A stretch of DNA of 64,000 nucleotides, from positions 36,809-100,808 of the forward strand of contig DGBP01000069.1 of NCBI GenBank assembly GCA_002384855.1, in the 5' to 3' direction. Below are positions 18,593-28,430 of the stretch, piece after piece; within the stretch, counting starts at the first letter, position 1; the number at the start of each line of letters is the position of its first letter. The notes beneath the pieces were generated by a model. That model was not told where the DNA came from. It searched no databases and worked only from the letters and a program-made list of their open reading frames with translations. The DNA comes from Nocardioidaceae bacterium UBA4001. Lineage in GTDB: Bacteria > Actinomycetota > Actinomycetes > Propionibacteriales > Nocardioidaceae. A program made the position numbers and the translations under genes.

Positions 18593-18627
18593 CCGGGGAC
18601 CGCACCCTGATCGGATGCGGCCCCCGG
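18593..18627 (-). terminator. Hairpin between binding-protein gene and permease genes
   Basis: CCGGGG and CCGCA on one side pair with TGCGG and CCCCGG on the other, with one mismatch in the stem and an 11-nt loop. It sits between the malE-like stop (18653) and the malF-like start (18565). It would act as a partial terminator or RNA-stabilising stem, letting the binding protein be made in excess over the permeases. Confidence 0.5.
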
Positions 18628-18652
18628 GACTATCTCACGGCTGAGGCGTGGG

Positions 18653-19957
18653 TCACTGCACGTTGTAGTCGGGCACGACCTCGGACTTGTAGGTCTTGGC
18701 GACCTTGTCGAGAGCCTTCTTCGGGTCCTGGCCCTGGACGAGGACCTCGACGGCCATCTCGTCGAGGGGACCGAAGAACTGACCACCCTCGGGGATCCAA
18801 GGACGGGCCACCGCGGCGTCGACGACGTCCTTGAAGGCCGAGACGACCTCGTTGTCCTGGACCGCGGCGACCTCGTAGGCCGACTGGCGGGTCGGGAGCA
18901 GCCCGAGCTCGCCGGCGAGGAAGGCCTGGGACTCGACGGAGTTCATGAAGTCGATGAACGCGATCGCGGCGTCCGCCTTGGCCTCGTCCATGCCCGACCA
19001 CACCACGTAGTTGTGGCCACCGACCGGCGCACCGGCGGTCTCGGAGCCGCCCGGGACCGGGGCGATGCCGAGGTTCTCGACGCCGCCGAAGGACTCGGCG
19101 TTGCGGATGTTGTTGACCTCCCAGGGACCGTTGATGATCATCGCGATGTCACCCTCGGTGAAGGAGGTCATCATCGCGGCGTAGGCGTCGGCAGCCGGGG
19201 GCTTGGGGGCCGCACCGCTCTTGACCAGGTCGGCGGCGGCCTGGATGCCGGCCACGTTGGCCTCGGAGCTGACGACGATCTCCTGGGCCTCGGTGTCGAC
19301 GAGGTCACCGCCCTCGCCGTACATGAACGGCAGCAGGAAGTAGCCGCCCGGGTTGAGGAAGATCCCGTCTGCGCCGGTCTCGTCCTTGATGGTCTTGGCG
19401 ACGTCGGCGACCTCGTCCCACGTGGTCGGCGCCTCGACGCCGGCCTGCTCGAAGATCTCCTTGTTGTAGAGCAGTGCGAGGGAGTCGGTGACCTGCGGGA
19501 CGCCGTAGGTCTTGCCGTCGAACACGTTCGAGGACAGCGGGGTCTCGAAGTAGTCGTCGGCGTCGTCCAGGGCGGCCGTGCCGTCGAGGGCGTAGAGGTA
19601 GCCCAGCGAGGCGAACTCCGGCACCCAGGCGACCTCGGCGCGCAGGATGTCCGGGGCGCCCTTGCCGCTCTCGGCGGCGGTCTTGAACTTGTTCTGGGCC
19701 TGGTCGAAGGGGACGTACTGCCGGGTCACGTCGACGTCGGGGTACTCCTCCTGGAATCTGTCGATGAGCTCCTGGAACGCGGGGCCCTCGTTCGTGTCGT
19801 CCGAGGTGTCCCACCAGGTGAGCGAGCCGGAGACCTCGTCGGGCGCGGGCGCGCTCTCGCCGTCGGACTCGTTGTTGGTGTCGCCGCCCGATCCGCAGGC
19901 GGTGGCAAGCAGGCTGACGGCCGCCACCACGGCGCCGGCGCGTGCAATGCGTCGCAT
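18653..19957 (-). CDS. Extracellular sugar-binding lipoprotein of ABC importer
   Basis: 434 residues. The signal peptide ends LLATAC with Cys21 as the likely lipidation site, followed by a Ser/Glu/Asp-rich linker. The mature part is a family 1 solute-binding protein: GSLTWWDTSDD, AFQELIDRFQEEYPDVDV, GKGAPDILRAEVAWVPEFA, INGPWEVNNIRNAESFGGVENLGIAPVPG and VGGHNYVVW patterns. It resembles maltose/maltodextrin-binding proteins, but the ligand cannot be told from sequence. A AAAGGAGA Shine-Dalgarno fixes ATG 19957. It is the first gene of the sugar import operon, divergent from the LacI regulator. Confidence 0.92.
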   Translation of the reverse strand: MRRIARAGAVVAAVSLLATACGSGGDTNNESDGESAPAPDEVSGSLTWWDTSDDTNEGPAFQELIDRFQEEYPDVDVTRQYVPFDQAQNKFKTAAESGKGAPDILRAEVAWVPEFASLGYLYALDGTAALDDADDYFETPLSSNVFDGKTYGVPQVTDSLALLYNKEIFEQAGVEAPTTWDEVADVAKTIKDETGADGIFLNPGGYFLLPFMYGEGGDLVDTEAQEIVVSSEANVAGIQAAADLVKSGAAPKPPAADAYAAMMTSFTEGDIAMIINGPWEVNNIRNAESFGGVENLGIAPVPGGSETAGAPVGGHNYVVWSGMDEAKADAAIAFIDFMNSVESQAFLAGELGLLPTRQSAYEVAAVQDNEVVSAFKDVVDAAVARPWIPEGGQFFGPLDEMAVEVLVQGQDPKKALDKVAKTYKSEVVPDYNVQ

Positions 19958-20034
19958 CGATGTCTCCTTTGAATGCATACGTGATGGAACTGCCGAGAAC
20001 GCTAACACCGGATCTGCAAGAAATGGAAATCTTT

Positions 20035-20060
20035 GCAAGCTCTTGCTGAAATCTTTCAGC
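20035..20060. promoter_or_regulatory. Tandem operator-like inverted repeats between malE-like gene and lacI
   Basis: Two adjacent inverted repeats share bases: GCAAG-CT-CTTGC (20035-20046) and GCTGAAA-TC-TTTCAGC (20045-20060, 7-bp perfect arms). A further GCAAG half-site is just upstream (about 20026-20030). The second repeat lies just upstream of the lacI -10 box, over its -35 region. This is what a LacI-family repressor controlling itself and the importer would need. Confidence 0.65.
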
Positions 20061-20069
20061 ATTCGTGAC

Positions 20070-20075
20070 TAAAGT
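20070..20075 (+). promoter_or_regulatory. -10 box of a leaderless promoter for the LacI-family gene
   Basis: TAAAGT, 7 nt, then ATG at 20083, with no Shine-Dalgarno. This supports the 20083 start over the GTG at 20065, which would place the -10 box inside the coding sequence. Confidence 0.5.
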
Positions 20076-20082
20076 CCTGACC

Positions 20083-21129
20083 ATGAGACGACCGAGGCTG
20101 CATGACGTGGCCGCCCAGGCGGGGGTGAGCGAGGCGACGGTCTCGCGGGTCCTGAACGGCAAGCCCGGCGTCGGGCCGGAGACCAAACAGCAGGTGCTCA
20201 CCGCGCTCGACGTGCTGGGCTACGAGCGGCCCGCGGCGTTGCGGTCCACGAGCGCCGGGCTGATCGGCCTGGTCGTGCCCGAGCTGGTCAACCCCATCTT
20301 CCCGACCTTCGCCCAGCTGATCGAGTCGGCACTCGCGGGCCACGGCTACACGCCGGTCCTGTGCACCCAGACCCCCGGTGGGGTGACCGAGGACGAGTAC
20401 GTCGAGATGCTGCTGGCGCGGGGGGTCTCGGGAATCATCTTCATCTCCGGACTCCACGCCGACTCCACGGCGGACCCGGGTCGCTACCACGCGATCGTCG
20501 ACCGCGGGCTGCCGATCGTGCTCGTCAACGGCACCCGGCCCGACATCCCGGTCCCGTGCCTGTCCACCGACGACGAGGGGGCGGTGCGCACCGCGGTCAA
20601 CCACCTCGCCGCCCTCGGCCACACCAGGTTCGGGCTGGCAGTGGGCCCCTCGCGGTTCATCCCGGTCGAGCGCAAGGTCGAGGCGTTCCGGGCGGCGATG
20701 GCCGCAGACCCGCGGTTCCGCGGCGTGGAGGAGTACAGCTTCTTCTCCGTCGAGGGAGGACATGCCGCGGCAACGCGGCTGCTCGAGCAGGGCGTCACCG
20801 CAGTCATCTGTGGGTCGGACATCATGGCGCTGGGCGTGATGCGTGCGGTGCGTGCCCGCGGGCTGGAGGTGCCACGCGACGTCTCGGTCGTGGGGTACGA
20901 CGACTCGCCGCTGATGGCCTTCACCGACCCGCCGTTGACGACCGTCCGGCAGCCCGTCGCGGCGATCTCGCAGTCGGCTGTGGCGGCTCTCGTCGACGAG
21001 ATCACCGGTCACGAGGCGCCCCGCGGGGAGCTGCTCTTCGACGCCGAGCTGGTCGTGCGCGCCTCGACAGGCGCCGTGCCCGCGGCCCGCGAGGGCGGGA
21101 GCGCCGGCACGCCCTCGCGGGCTCGCTAG
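20083..21129 (+). CDS. LacI-family transcriptional regulator of the sugar importer
   Basis: 348 residues. The N-terminal helix-turn-helix and hinge read LHDVAAQAGVSEATVSRVLNG. The rest is the periplasmic-binding-like effector domain with GLVVPELVNPIF, the conserved TNH-like region HLAALGHTRFGLAVG, and DVSVVGYDDSPLM. It probably represses the divergent binding-protein/permease operon and itself until an imported sugar binds. The CDS end contains a strong inverted repeat. Confidence 0.93.
   Translation: MRRPRLHDVAAQAGVSEATVSRVLNGKPGVGPETKQQVLTALDVLGYERPAALRSTSAGLIGLVVPELVNPIFPTFAQLIESALAGHGYTPVLCTQTPGGVTEDEYVEMLLARGVSGIIFISGLHADSTADPGRYHAIVDRGLPIVLVNGTRPDIPVPCLSTDDEGAVRTAVNHLAALGHTRFGLAVGPSRFIPVERKVEAFRAAMAADPRFRGVEEYSFFSVEGGHAAATRLLEQGVTAVICGSDIMALGVMRAVRARGLEVPRDVSVVGYDDSPLMAFTDPPLTTVRQPVAAISQSAVAALVDEITGHEAPRGELLFDAELVVRASTGAVPAAREGGSAGTPSRAR
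21085..21122 (+). terminator. 13-bp inverted repeat inside the lacI CDS end
   Basis: Arms GCCCGCGAGGGCG and CGCCCTCGCGGGC are perfect, with a 12-nt loop. The repeat ends 4 nt before the TAG stop. It is the likely terminator of lacI ahead of secA and is embedded in the last codons. Confidence 0.6.
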
Positions 21130-21225
21130 CATGGGTGCGTGGCAGTCCTAGGCTGGGCTGCCGGCCGTCACCTCAGGTGACCCCACCGCGACAACGCCGA
21201 ACACCGAAACCTGGAGCCGACTCTC

Positions 21226-24045
<2,820 letters not shown>

Positions 24046-24056
24046 CCGACCTGTCG

Positions 24057-24653
24057 TCAGCCCAGCAGGAGGGCGGTGCACTGCCAACGGCCGCGCACCA
24101 GCTCCAGCCGGGCCGCGATCGCACGCGACCGCTGCCCGTGGCGCACGTGGACGCTGACCTCGGCCGAGACCGGGGTGGGGTGGAAGACGTGGACGCTGAG
24201 CACCTGCGGTCGCACGGTCCGCAGCCGCCGCCCCGCGTCCTGGGTGCGGTGCAGGATCGCGAGCCGGCGCTCCAGCTCGAGATAGACGCGGTGGGAGGTC
24301 CACCGCACCAGCTGACCGAGCGGGCGGTCCCCGCCCAGGACCTCCACCACCGCCTGGGCGAAGCGACCGGCCCACACCCTGACCTCGTCACCGCCCGTCC
24401 CTGGCCGGCCGCTGGTGTCGCCCCCCGGCAGCAGGCGCAGCTCGGGGGCCGCGGGCCGGCTCCGGGTGGGCAGGGGCGCTGCAGGCGCGGCGAGCGCGAG
24501 GCTCCCGGACACGGCGGGCGCTGCGCCGGGCCGCGGTGGCGCCTCGACCTCCCGGCGGGGCGCTCCGAGCGGCGTCACCGTGGCCCACTGGGCCGGCGCC
24601 GCGGGAGGGCGGCGGGGCGTGGAGGTCGCCTGGTCGTCGAGGGGTTCGCTCAT
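24057..24653 (-). CDS. Rv3235 family protein (DUF6459-like)
   Basis: 198 residues. The first 85 are Pro/Ala-rich and disordered. The conserved domain (about 90-198) has WAGRFAQAVVEVLGGDRPLGQLVRWTS, VYLELERRLAILHR and a C-terminal GRWQCTALLLG, matching the Rv3235-type family beside secA in actinobacteria. Its function is unknown. It overlaps the upstream LysM gene by 4 nt (ATGA) and is convergent with secA with an 11-nt gap. Confidence 0.8.
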   Translation of the reverse strand: MSEPLDDQATSTPRRPPAAPAQWATVTPLGAPRREVEAPPRPGAAPAVSGSLALAAPAAPLPTRSRPAAPELRLLPGGDTSGRPGTGGDEVRVWAGRFAQAVVEVLGGDRPLGQLVRWTSHRVYLELERRLAILHRTQDAGRRLRTVRPQVLSVHVFHPTPVSAEVSVHVRHGQRSRAIAARLELVRGRWQCTALLLG

Positions 24654-25357
24654 GGTGCGTCCTTTCTGGTGGGGGGCTCGTGGCCCGTCGAGGTCGGGAC
24701 ACGCAGGACCGCGCCCACCTCGAGGTGGTCGGGGTTCGGGCCGACCGCGGCGCGGTTGCGGCGGTAGAGCTCCCGCCAGGTGTCGTCCACCACGTCGGGG
24801 CCCGCGCCCGGCGGCAGGAGCGTCTCGGCGATGGACCAGAGCGAGTCGCCCCGTGCCACCGCGATCGTCCGAGGGCGAGCGGCCGGACTGGGGGTGCCGG
24901 TGGCGCGGTCCGGCAGCGGTAGCCCCGCCAGCGCGCTCGCCGGGCCGAGACCCACCGCTGCCTGCCCACCGACGGGCTCGCCGTCCTGCGGCGAGGCGGC
25001 CGCAGGCGCGACCGTGGCGGCACCGCCGAGGGCCACTGCGACGCTGGTCAGGACCGCCTGCCGCACCAGCCCGGGGGTCGCTGCCCTCACCAGCCGGGAG
25101 GACAGCCCCGTGGCCGCCTCCAGGACGGTCGCAGCGACGACGAGCAAGAGCCAGAGGACACAGGTGGTGAGGACGACGACCGCCATGAGGGCGACGGTCA
25201 GCTCGAACGGCCACGCCTTCAGGGCCCGGCCGGCACCGACGTGCACGCGGAGGTCGCGCACGACGGGCCCTGCGAGGTAGGCCGAGCCGACGGCTGAGGC
25301 CCCCGGACCGGCGACCAGGCAGAACACCTGCAGTGCTGCGCGGACCTGCTTCCGCAT
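24650..25357 (-). CDS. Membrane-anchored LysM domain protein
   Basis: About 235 residues from ATG 25357, which has GGGGG upstream. A short hydrophobic N-terminus, a strong transmembrane pair (about residues 52-78 and 98-118), an Ala/Pro-rich linker, then a LysM-like domain: TIAVARGDSLWSIAE ... WRELYRRNRAAVGPNPDHLEVGAVLRVP (about 165-225). The LysM domain probably binds peptidoglycan outside the membrane. It is operonic with the Rv3235-like gene. Confidence 0.8.
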   Translation of the reverse strand: MRKQVRAALQVFCLVAGPGASAVGSAYLAGPVVRDLRVHVGAGRALKAWPFELTVALMAVVVLTTCVLWLLLVVAATVLEAATGLSSRLVRAATPGLVRQAVLTSVAVALGGAATVAPAAASPQDGEPVGGQAAVGLGPASALAGLPLPDRATGTPSPAARPRTIAVARGDSLWSIAETLLPPGAGPDVVDDTWRELYRRNRAAVGPNPDHLEVGAVLRVPTSTGHEPPTRKDAP

Positions 25358-25430
25358 GACATGACCCCCAACTCGTGCGTTTGCTTCTGTTTGCATGTTC
25401 TACGCTCGCTTTGAGGTGCTCGTCAACGTC

Positions 25431-25439
25431 TTGTCCACA
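25431..25439 (+). promoter_or_regulatory. DnaA-box-like site
   Basis: TTGTCCACA is identical to the DnaA box preferred in high-GC actinobacteria. It lies in the gap between the divergent LysM gene and the next gene. A one-mismatch copy in the opposite orientation lies at 26356-26364. Binding is not shown. Confidence 0.35.
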
Positions 25440-25478
25440 GGCGTTGACAGGCGACCCTCGCGCGGCGAGGCTGCCGTG

Positions 25479-26039
25479 GTGGAACAGCCAGACCCCCGTG
25501 ACGACCGGCTGGAGTCCCTCTTCGAGGACCTCGAGCAGCAGGCCGCCGCCCTCGAGCTGGAGGAGCGGGACGCCGAGCTCGTCGACCGCGTCCAGGGGGA
25601 GTACGCCGGGGTCACCCTCGCGGACCGGATCCACGCGTCCGTGGGGCGCGCGGTCCGCCTGACCCTCCACGGCGGCGAGGTCCTGGAGGGGGTCCTGACA
25701 CGGGCGGGAGCCGACTGGACGGAGGGGACTTCGGAAGGGTCGGCCGAACCGGTCGGATGGCTTGTCAGGTTCGACGGCGTGTGCGGCGCGGCGGGCCTCT
25801 CGCCGCGGGCGCTGCCGGAGGCAGTGAGGCCGGTGGTGGCCCGCCTCGGCTTCTCCTCGGCGCTACGGCGCTTCGCGGAGGCAGCGGGGGAGGTGCGGCT
25901 GCTGCCGGCGGGCGGTCCGGACCTGTCGGGGCGCGTGGTGCGGGTGGGTGCTGACTTCGTCGAGGTCGATCAGCGTTCGGCCGCCGGCCCCCTCGTGGTT
26001 CCCTTCAGCGCGCTGCGCGCGGTGCGCCAGGCGTGGTGA
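25479..26039 (+). CDS. Conserved actinobacterial protein of unknown function
   Basis: About 186 residues from GTG 25479 (GTG 25476 is equally possible; GAGG lies 5-8 nt upstream). An acidic coiled-coil-like N-terminus (DDRLESLFEDLEQQAAALELEERDAELVDRVQ) precedes a domain of short beta strands that looks like two SH3- or Sm-like repeats: VRLTLHGGEVLEGVLTRAGADW and LSGRVVRVGADFVEVDQ. I do not recognise a named family. An earlier in-frame start at 25395 would include the DnaA-like site and is less likely. It is convergent with the following helix-turn-helix gene. Confidence 0.7.
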   Translation: MEQPDPRDDRLESLFEDLEQQAAALELEERDAELVDRVQGEYAGVTLADRIHASVGRAVRLTLHGGEVLEGVLTRAGADWTEGTSEGSAEPVGWLVRFDGVCGAAGLSPRALPEAVRPVVARLGFSSALRRFAEAAGEVRLLPAGGPDLSGRVVRVGADFVEVDQRSAAGPLVVPFSALRAVRQAW

Positions 26040-26049
26040 CCGCCCGCGG

Positions 26050-26301
26050 TCACAGACGGGCGTCGTCCTGGTCGGCCTCGGAGAAGGGGTGCTCCTTGAC
26101 GAAGGACCGGGTCTCTTCGTACGACCGCTGGATGAACGACTCGAGCTCCGAGCGCTCGACCCGCCACTGGCCCCGGCCACCGATCTTGATCGCGGGCAGC
26201 TCACCCCGGCGGACCAGTGCGTAGACCTGGGCGGTCGAGGTGTTGAGGATCTCGGCGACGTCGGCGAGCTGGAGGAAGCGGGGGTTCGCGCCGGCGGCCA
26301 T
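26050..26301 (-). CDS. Small helix-turn-helix protein, excisionase (MerR-like) type
   Basis: 83 residues. FLQLADVAEILNTSTAQVYALVRRGELPAIKIGG is a standard excisionase/AlpA-type winged helix for DNA binding. The C-terminus is acidic. Stand-alone excisionase-like proteins in actinobacteria are often developmental regulators (BldC is an example) rather than phage proteins, and no integrase is nearby. The target is unknown. Confidence 0.85.
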   Translation of the reverse strand: MAAGANPRFLQLADVAEILNTSTAQVYALVRRGELPAIKIGGRGQWRVERSELESFIQRSYEETRSFVKEHPFSEADQDDARL

Positions 26302-26355
26302 GCCCCGATTGTGCCACCACTCACGGTGGTTCCCGTGAGGTCGGGGCCGTTTGCC

Positions 26356-26364
26356 TGTGGACAG
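26356..26364 (-). promoter_or_regulatory. Second DnaA-box-like site, one mismatch
   Basis: TGTGGACAG on the plus strand, that is CTGTCCACA on the minus strand, one base off TTGTCCACA. It sits upstream of both the helix-turn-helix gene and the SAF-domain gene. Confidence 0.25.
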
Positions 26365-26395
26365 AGCATGGCCGGATCGGACGAAACGGGCGAAG

Positions 26396-27145
26396 ATGTC
26401 TCGGGTGAGCGCAGGAACCTACTCCCACACGACTCCCAGCGGCGCCGTGACCGCCGCTCACCGCGGGTCGGCCGGCAGCGCGGGCGACGGCCGGCCGGGC
26501 GGAGGCTCCCCGCCCAGCCCGCCGGCGCGACGCGTGCGCCGTCCCTCCTGGCGTGACCCACGGCTGCTCGCCGGTCTCGCGATCGTCGCGGTGAGCGTGC
26601 TCCTCGGTGTGCGTCTCCTGGCCGCCGCGGACGACACGACGACCGTCTGGTCGGTCGCCGCGGACCTGCCGGCCGGGCATGCCGTCGACGCCGGGGACCT
26701 CCGGCCGGTGGAGGTCCGCTTCGGCAGCCCGGGGCTGGCGGAGAGGTACCTCCCCGCCACCGACCTGCCCCCGGGCACGGTGCTGCTCCAGGACGTCTCC
26801 ACCGGGGAGATGCTGCCCCGGGCCGCGCTCGGCGAGGGCGGGACGCAGGACGTCGCGGAGCTGCCGATCAGCCTGTCCGCGGAGTCGGTGCCGGTCGGGG
26901 TTCGGCCCGGCCACGTGGTGGACGTCTGGGTGACCCCCGCGGACGTCGCGGCCCGGCAGGCCCGCGAGGCCGTGCGGGTCCTCGAGGGCGTGACGGTCGT
27001 GGCCGCCCCCGAGAGTGCCGGCGCCCTGGGGCCCTCCATGACCCGTCAGGTGGTCGTCGCAGTTCCGGCCGAGGAGGAGGCGGCGATCGCTCGCGCGCTC
27101 GCCGCGCTCGCGGACGGGACCGTGGTCCTGGTCGGACGGGGGTAG
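26396..27145 (+). CDS. SAF domain protein, CpaB/RcpC-like pilus assembly
   Basis: 249 residues from ATG 26396. A 60-residue Gly/Pro/Ser-rich cytoplasmic N-terminus, one membrane segment (about 66-85), then a SAF domain starting VAADLPAGHAVDAGDLRPVEVRF and continuing VLLQDVSTGEMLPRAAL. CpaB/RcpC SAF proteins sit in the periplasm or cell wall of Tad pilus systems. It precedes a CpaE-like ATPase by 4 nt but lies about 24 kb from the cpaF-tadBC cluster. Confidence 0.8.
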   Translation: MSRVSAGTYSHTTPSGAVTAAHRGSAGSAGDGRPGGGSPPSPPARRVRRPSWRDPRLLAGLAIVAVSVLLGVRLLAAADDTTTVWSVAADLPAGHAVDAGDLRPVEVRFGSPGLAERYLPATDLPPGTVLLQDVSTGEMLPRAALGEGGTQDVAELPISLSAESVPVGVRPGHVVDVWVTPADVAARQAREAVRVLEGVTVVAAPESAGALGPSMTRQVVVAVPAEEEAAIARALAALADGTVVLVGRG

Positions 27146-27149
27146 CGGC

Positions 27150-28430
27150 ATGCTGGGGGAGCGCACCGGAGTGCTGGTCGCGGCCGCGGGCGCGGCGTGG
27201 GAGGTCGAGGCGCTGAGGGCGCTCGCCGGGCCGTCTGCGCGCAGCGTGCTGCTCAAGCGCTGCGTCGACCTGTCCGACCTGCTCGCGACAGCGTCCACGG
27301 GCCAGGCCCGCGTCGCGGTCGTGGCGGCCGGCCTGCCCGGGCTCGACGCCGACAGCGTGAGCCACCTCCGCAGCGCCGGGACCGCGGTCGTCGTGGTCGC
27401 CGACGCCCGGTCACGCGGGGCCGGCGTGGTCCTCGCCGGCGTCTCGGCGGTCGTCGACGAGACCGATGTCGAGCGGCTCGCCGCGGTGGTGCCGGCGGCG
27501 ACTCTGGACGAGGACGTGTGTGGCGAGACCGAGGAGACGGGCGACGCCACCGACGACCGCGAGGGGTCCGGTCCCGGGTCGCACGAGCCCGGACGCGTGG
27601 TCGCCGTGTGGGGGCCGGCCGGTGCCCCCGGGCGCACCACGCTCGCGGTCACGCTGGCCGCGGAGCTGGCCGCCCGTGGGCACGACACGCTCCTGGTGGA
27701 CGCCGACGGGTACGGCGGCGCGGTGGCTCAGCACCTCGGCATCCTCGACGAGGTCTCAGGCCTGCTCGGCGCGGTGCGGCTCGCGAACAGCGGCCGCCTC
27801 GACGCGCGTGGGCTCGCCGCGACCGCCCGCGAGGTGCGTGCCGACCTGCGCGTCCTCACCGGCCTTCCGCGAGCCGACCGATGGGTCGAGGTCCGGCCGG
27901 CGGCCTTCGACCTGCTGCTCACCACGGCCCGCTCACTGTGCCGCTACGTCGTGCTCGACCTGGGCTTCAGCCTGGAGCAGGATCCGCAGTCGTACGGCAG
28001 CAGCGTGCCGCAGCGCAACCACATGACGGTGGGGACGCTCGACGTCGCCGACGAGGTGGTCGTGGTGGGCGGAGCCGACCCTGTCGGGCTGGCCCGGCTC
28101 GCGCGCGGCCTGGTCGAGATGCGCGAGGTCGTGCCGTCCGCGACGACCCGGGTGGCGGTCAACCGGGTGCGTGCCTCGCTCGGCTGGACCGAGCAGGAGG
28201 TGCGCGCCATGGTGGAGGGGTTCGTCACCCCGGCGAGCATGCACTTCCTCCCCGACGAGCCCGCCGTCGTCGACCGGGCCCTGATGAGCGGCCGACCCGT
28301 CCAGGACTCAGGCGACTCCGGCCTGGCCAGGGCAGCTGCCGGCCTCGCCGACGCGCTCACGGGGGACCCGACGTGGGTGCCGGGTCGGCGCGTGCGGCTC
28401 AGGCGCCGAAGAGCAGGTACAACCCGGTGA
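27150..28430 (+). CDS. CpaE/TadZ-like ParA-family protein with degenerate P-loop
   Basis: 426 residues. An N-terminal receiver-like region (about 1-120) resembles the atypical receiver of CpaE/TadZ. A MinD/ParA-type domain follows, starting VVAVWGPAGAPGRTT near residue 150, then LLVDADGYGG. In place of KGGxGKT the loop reads AGAPGRT: both signature lysines are missing, so ATP turnover is doubtful. CpaE/TadZ proteins localise the Tad secretion machine. The last 32 nt overlap the convergent membrane protein gene. Confidence 0.78.
   Translation: MLGERTGVLVAAAGAAWEVEALRALAGPSARSVLLKRCVDLSDLLATASTGQARVAVVAAGLPGLDADSVSHLRSAGTAVVVVADARSRGAGVVLAGVSAVVDETDVERLAAVVPAATLDEDVCGETEETGDATDDREGSGPGSHEPGRVVAVWGPAGAPGRTTLAVTLAAELAARGHDTLLVDADGYGGAVAQHLGILDEVSGLLGAVRLANSGRLDARGLAATAREVRADLRVLTGLPRADRWVEVRPAAFDLLLTTARSLCRYVVLDLGFSLEQDPQSYGSSVPQRNHMTVGTLDVADEVVVVGGADPVGLARLARGLVEMREVVPSATTRVAVNRVRASLGWTEQEVRAMVEGFVTPASMHFLPDEPAVVDRALMSGRPVQDSGDSGLARAAAGLADALTGDPTWVPGRRVRLRRRRAGTTR

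Noticed and set aside
26050..26301. Phage excisionase marking an integrated element
   Set aside because: No integrase, attachment-site repeat, tRNA or phage genes are nearby; stand-alone excisionase-like regulators are common in actinobacteria.
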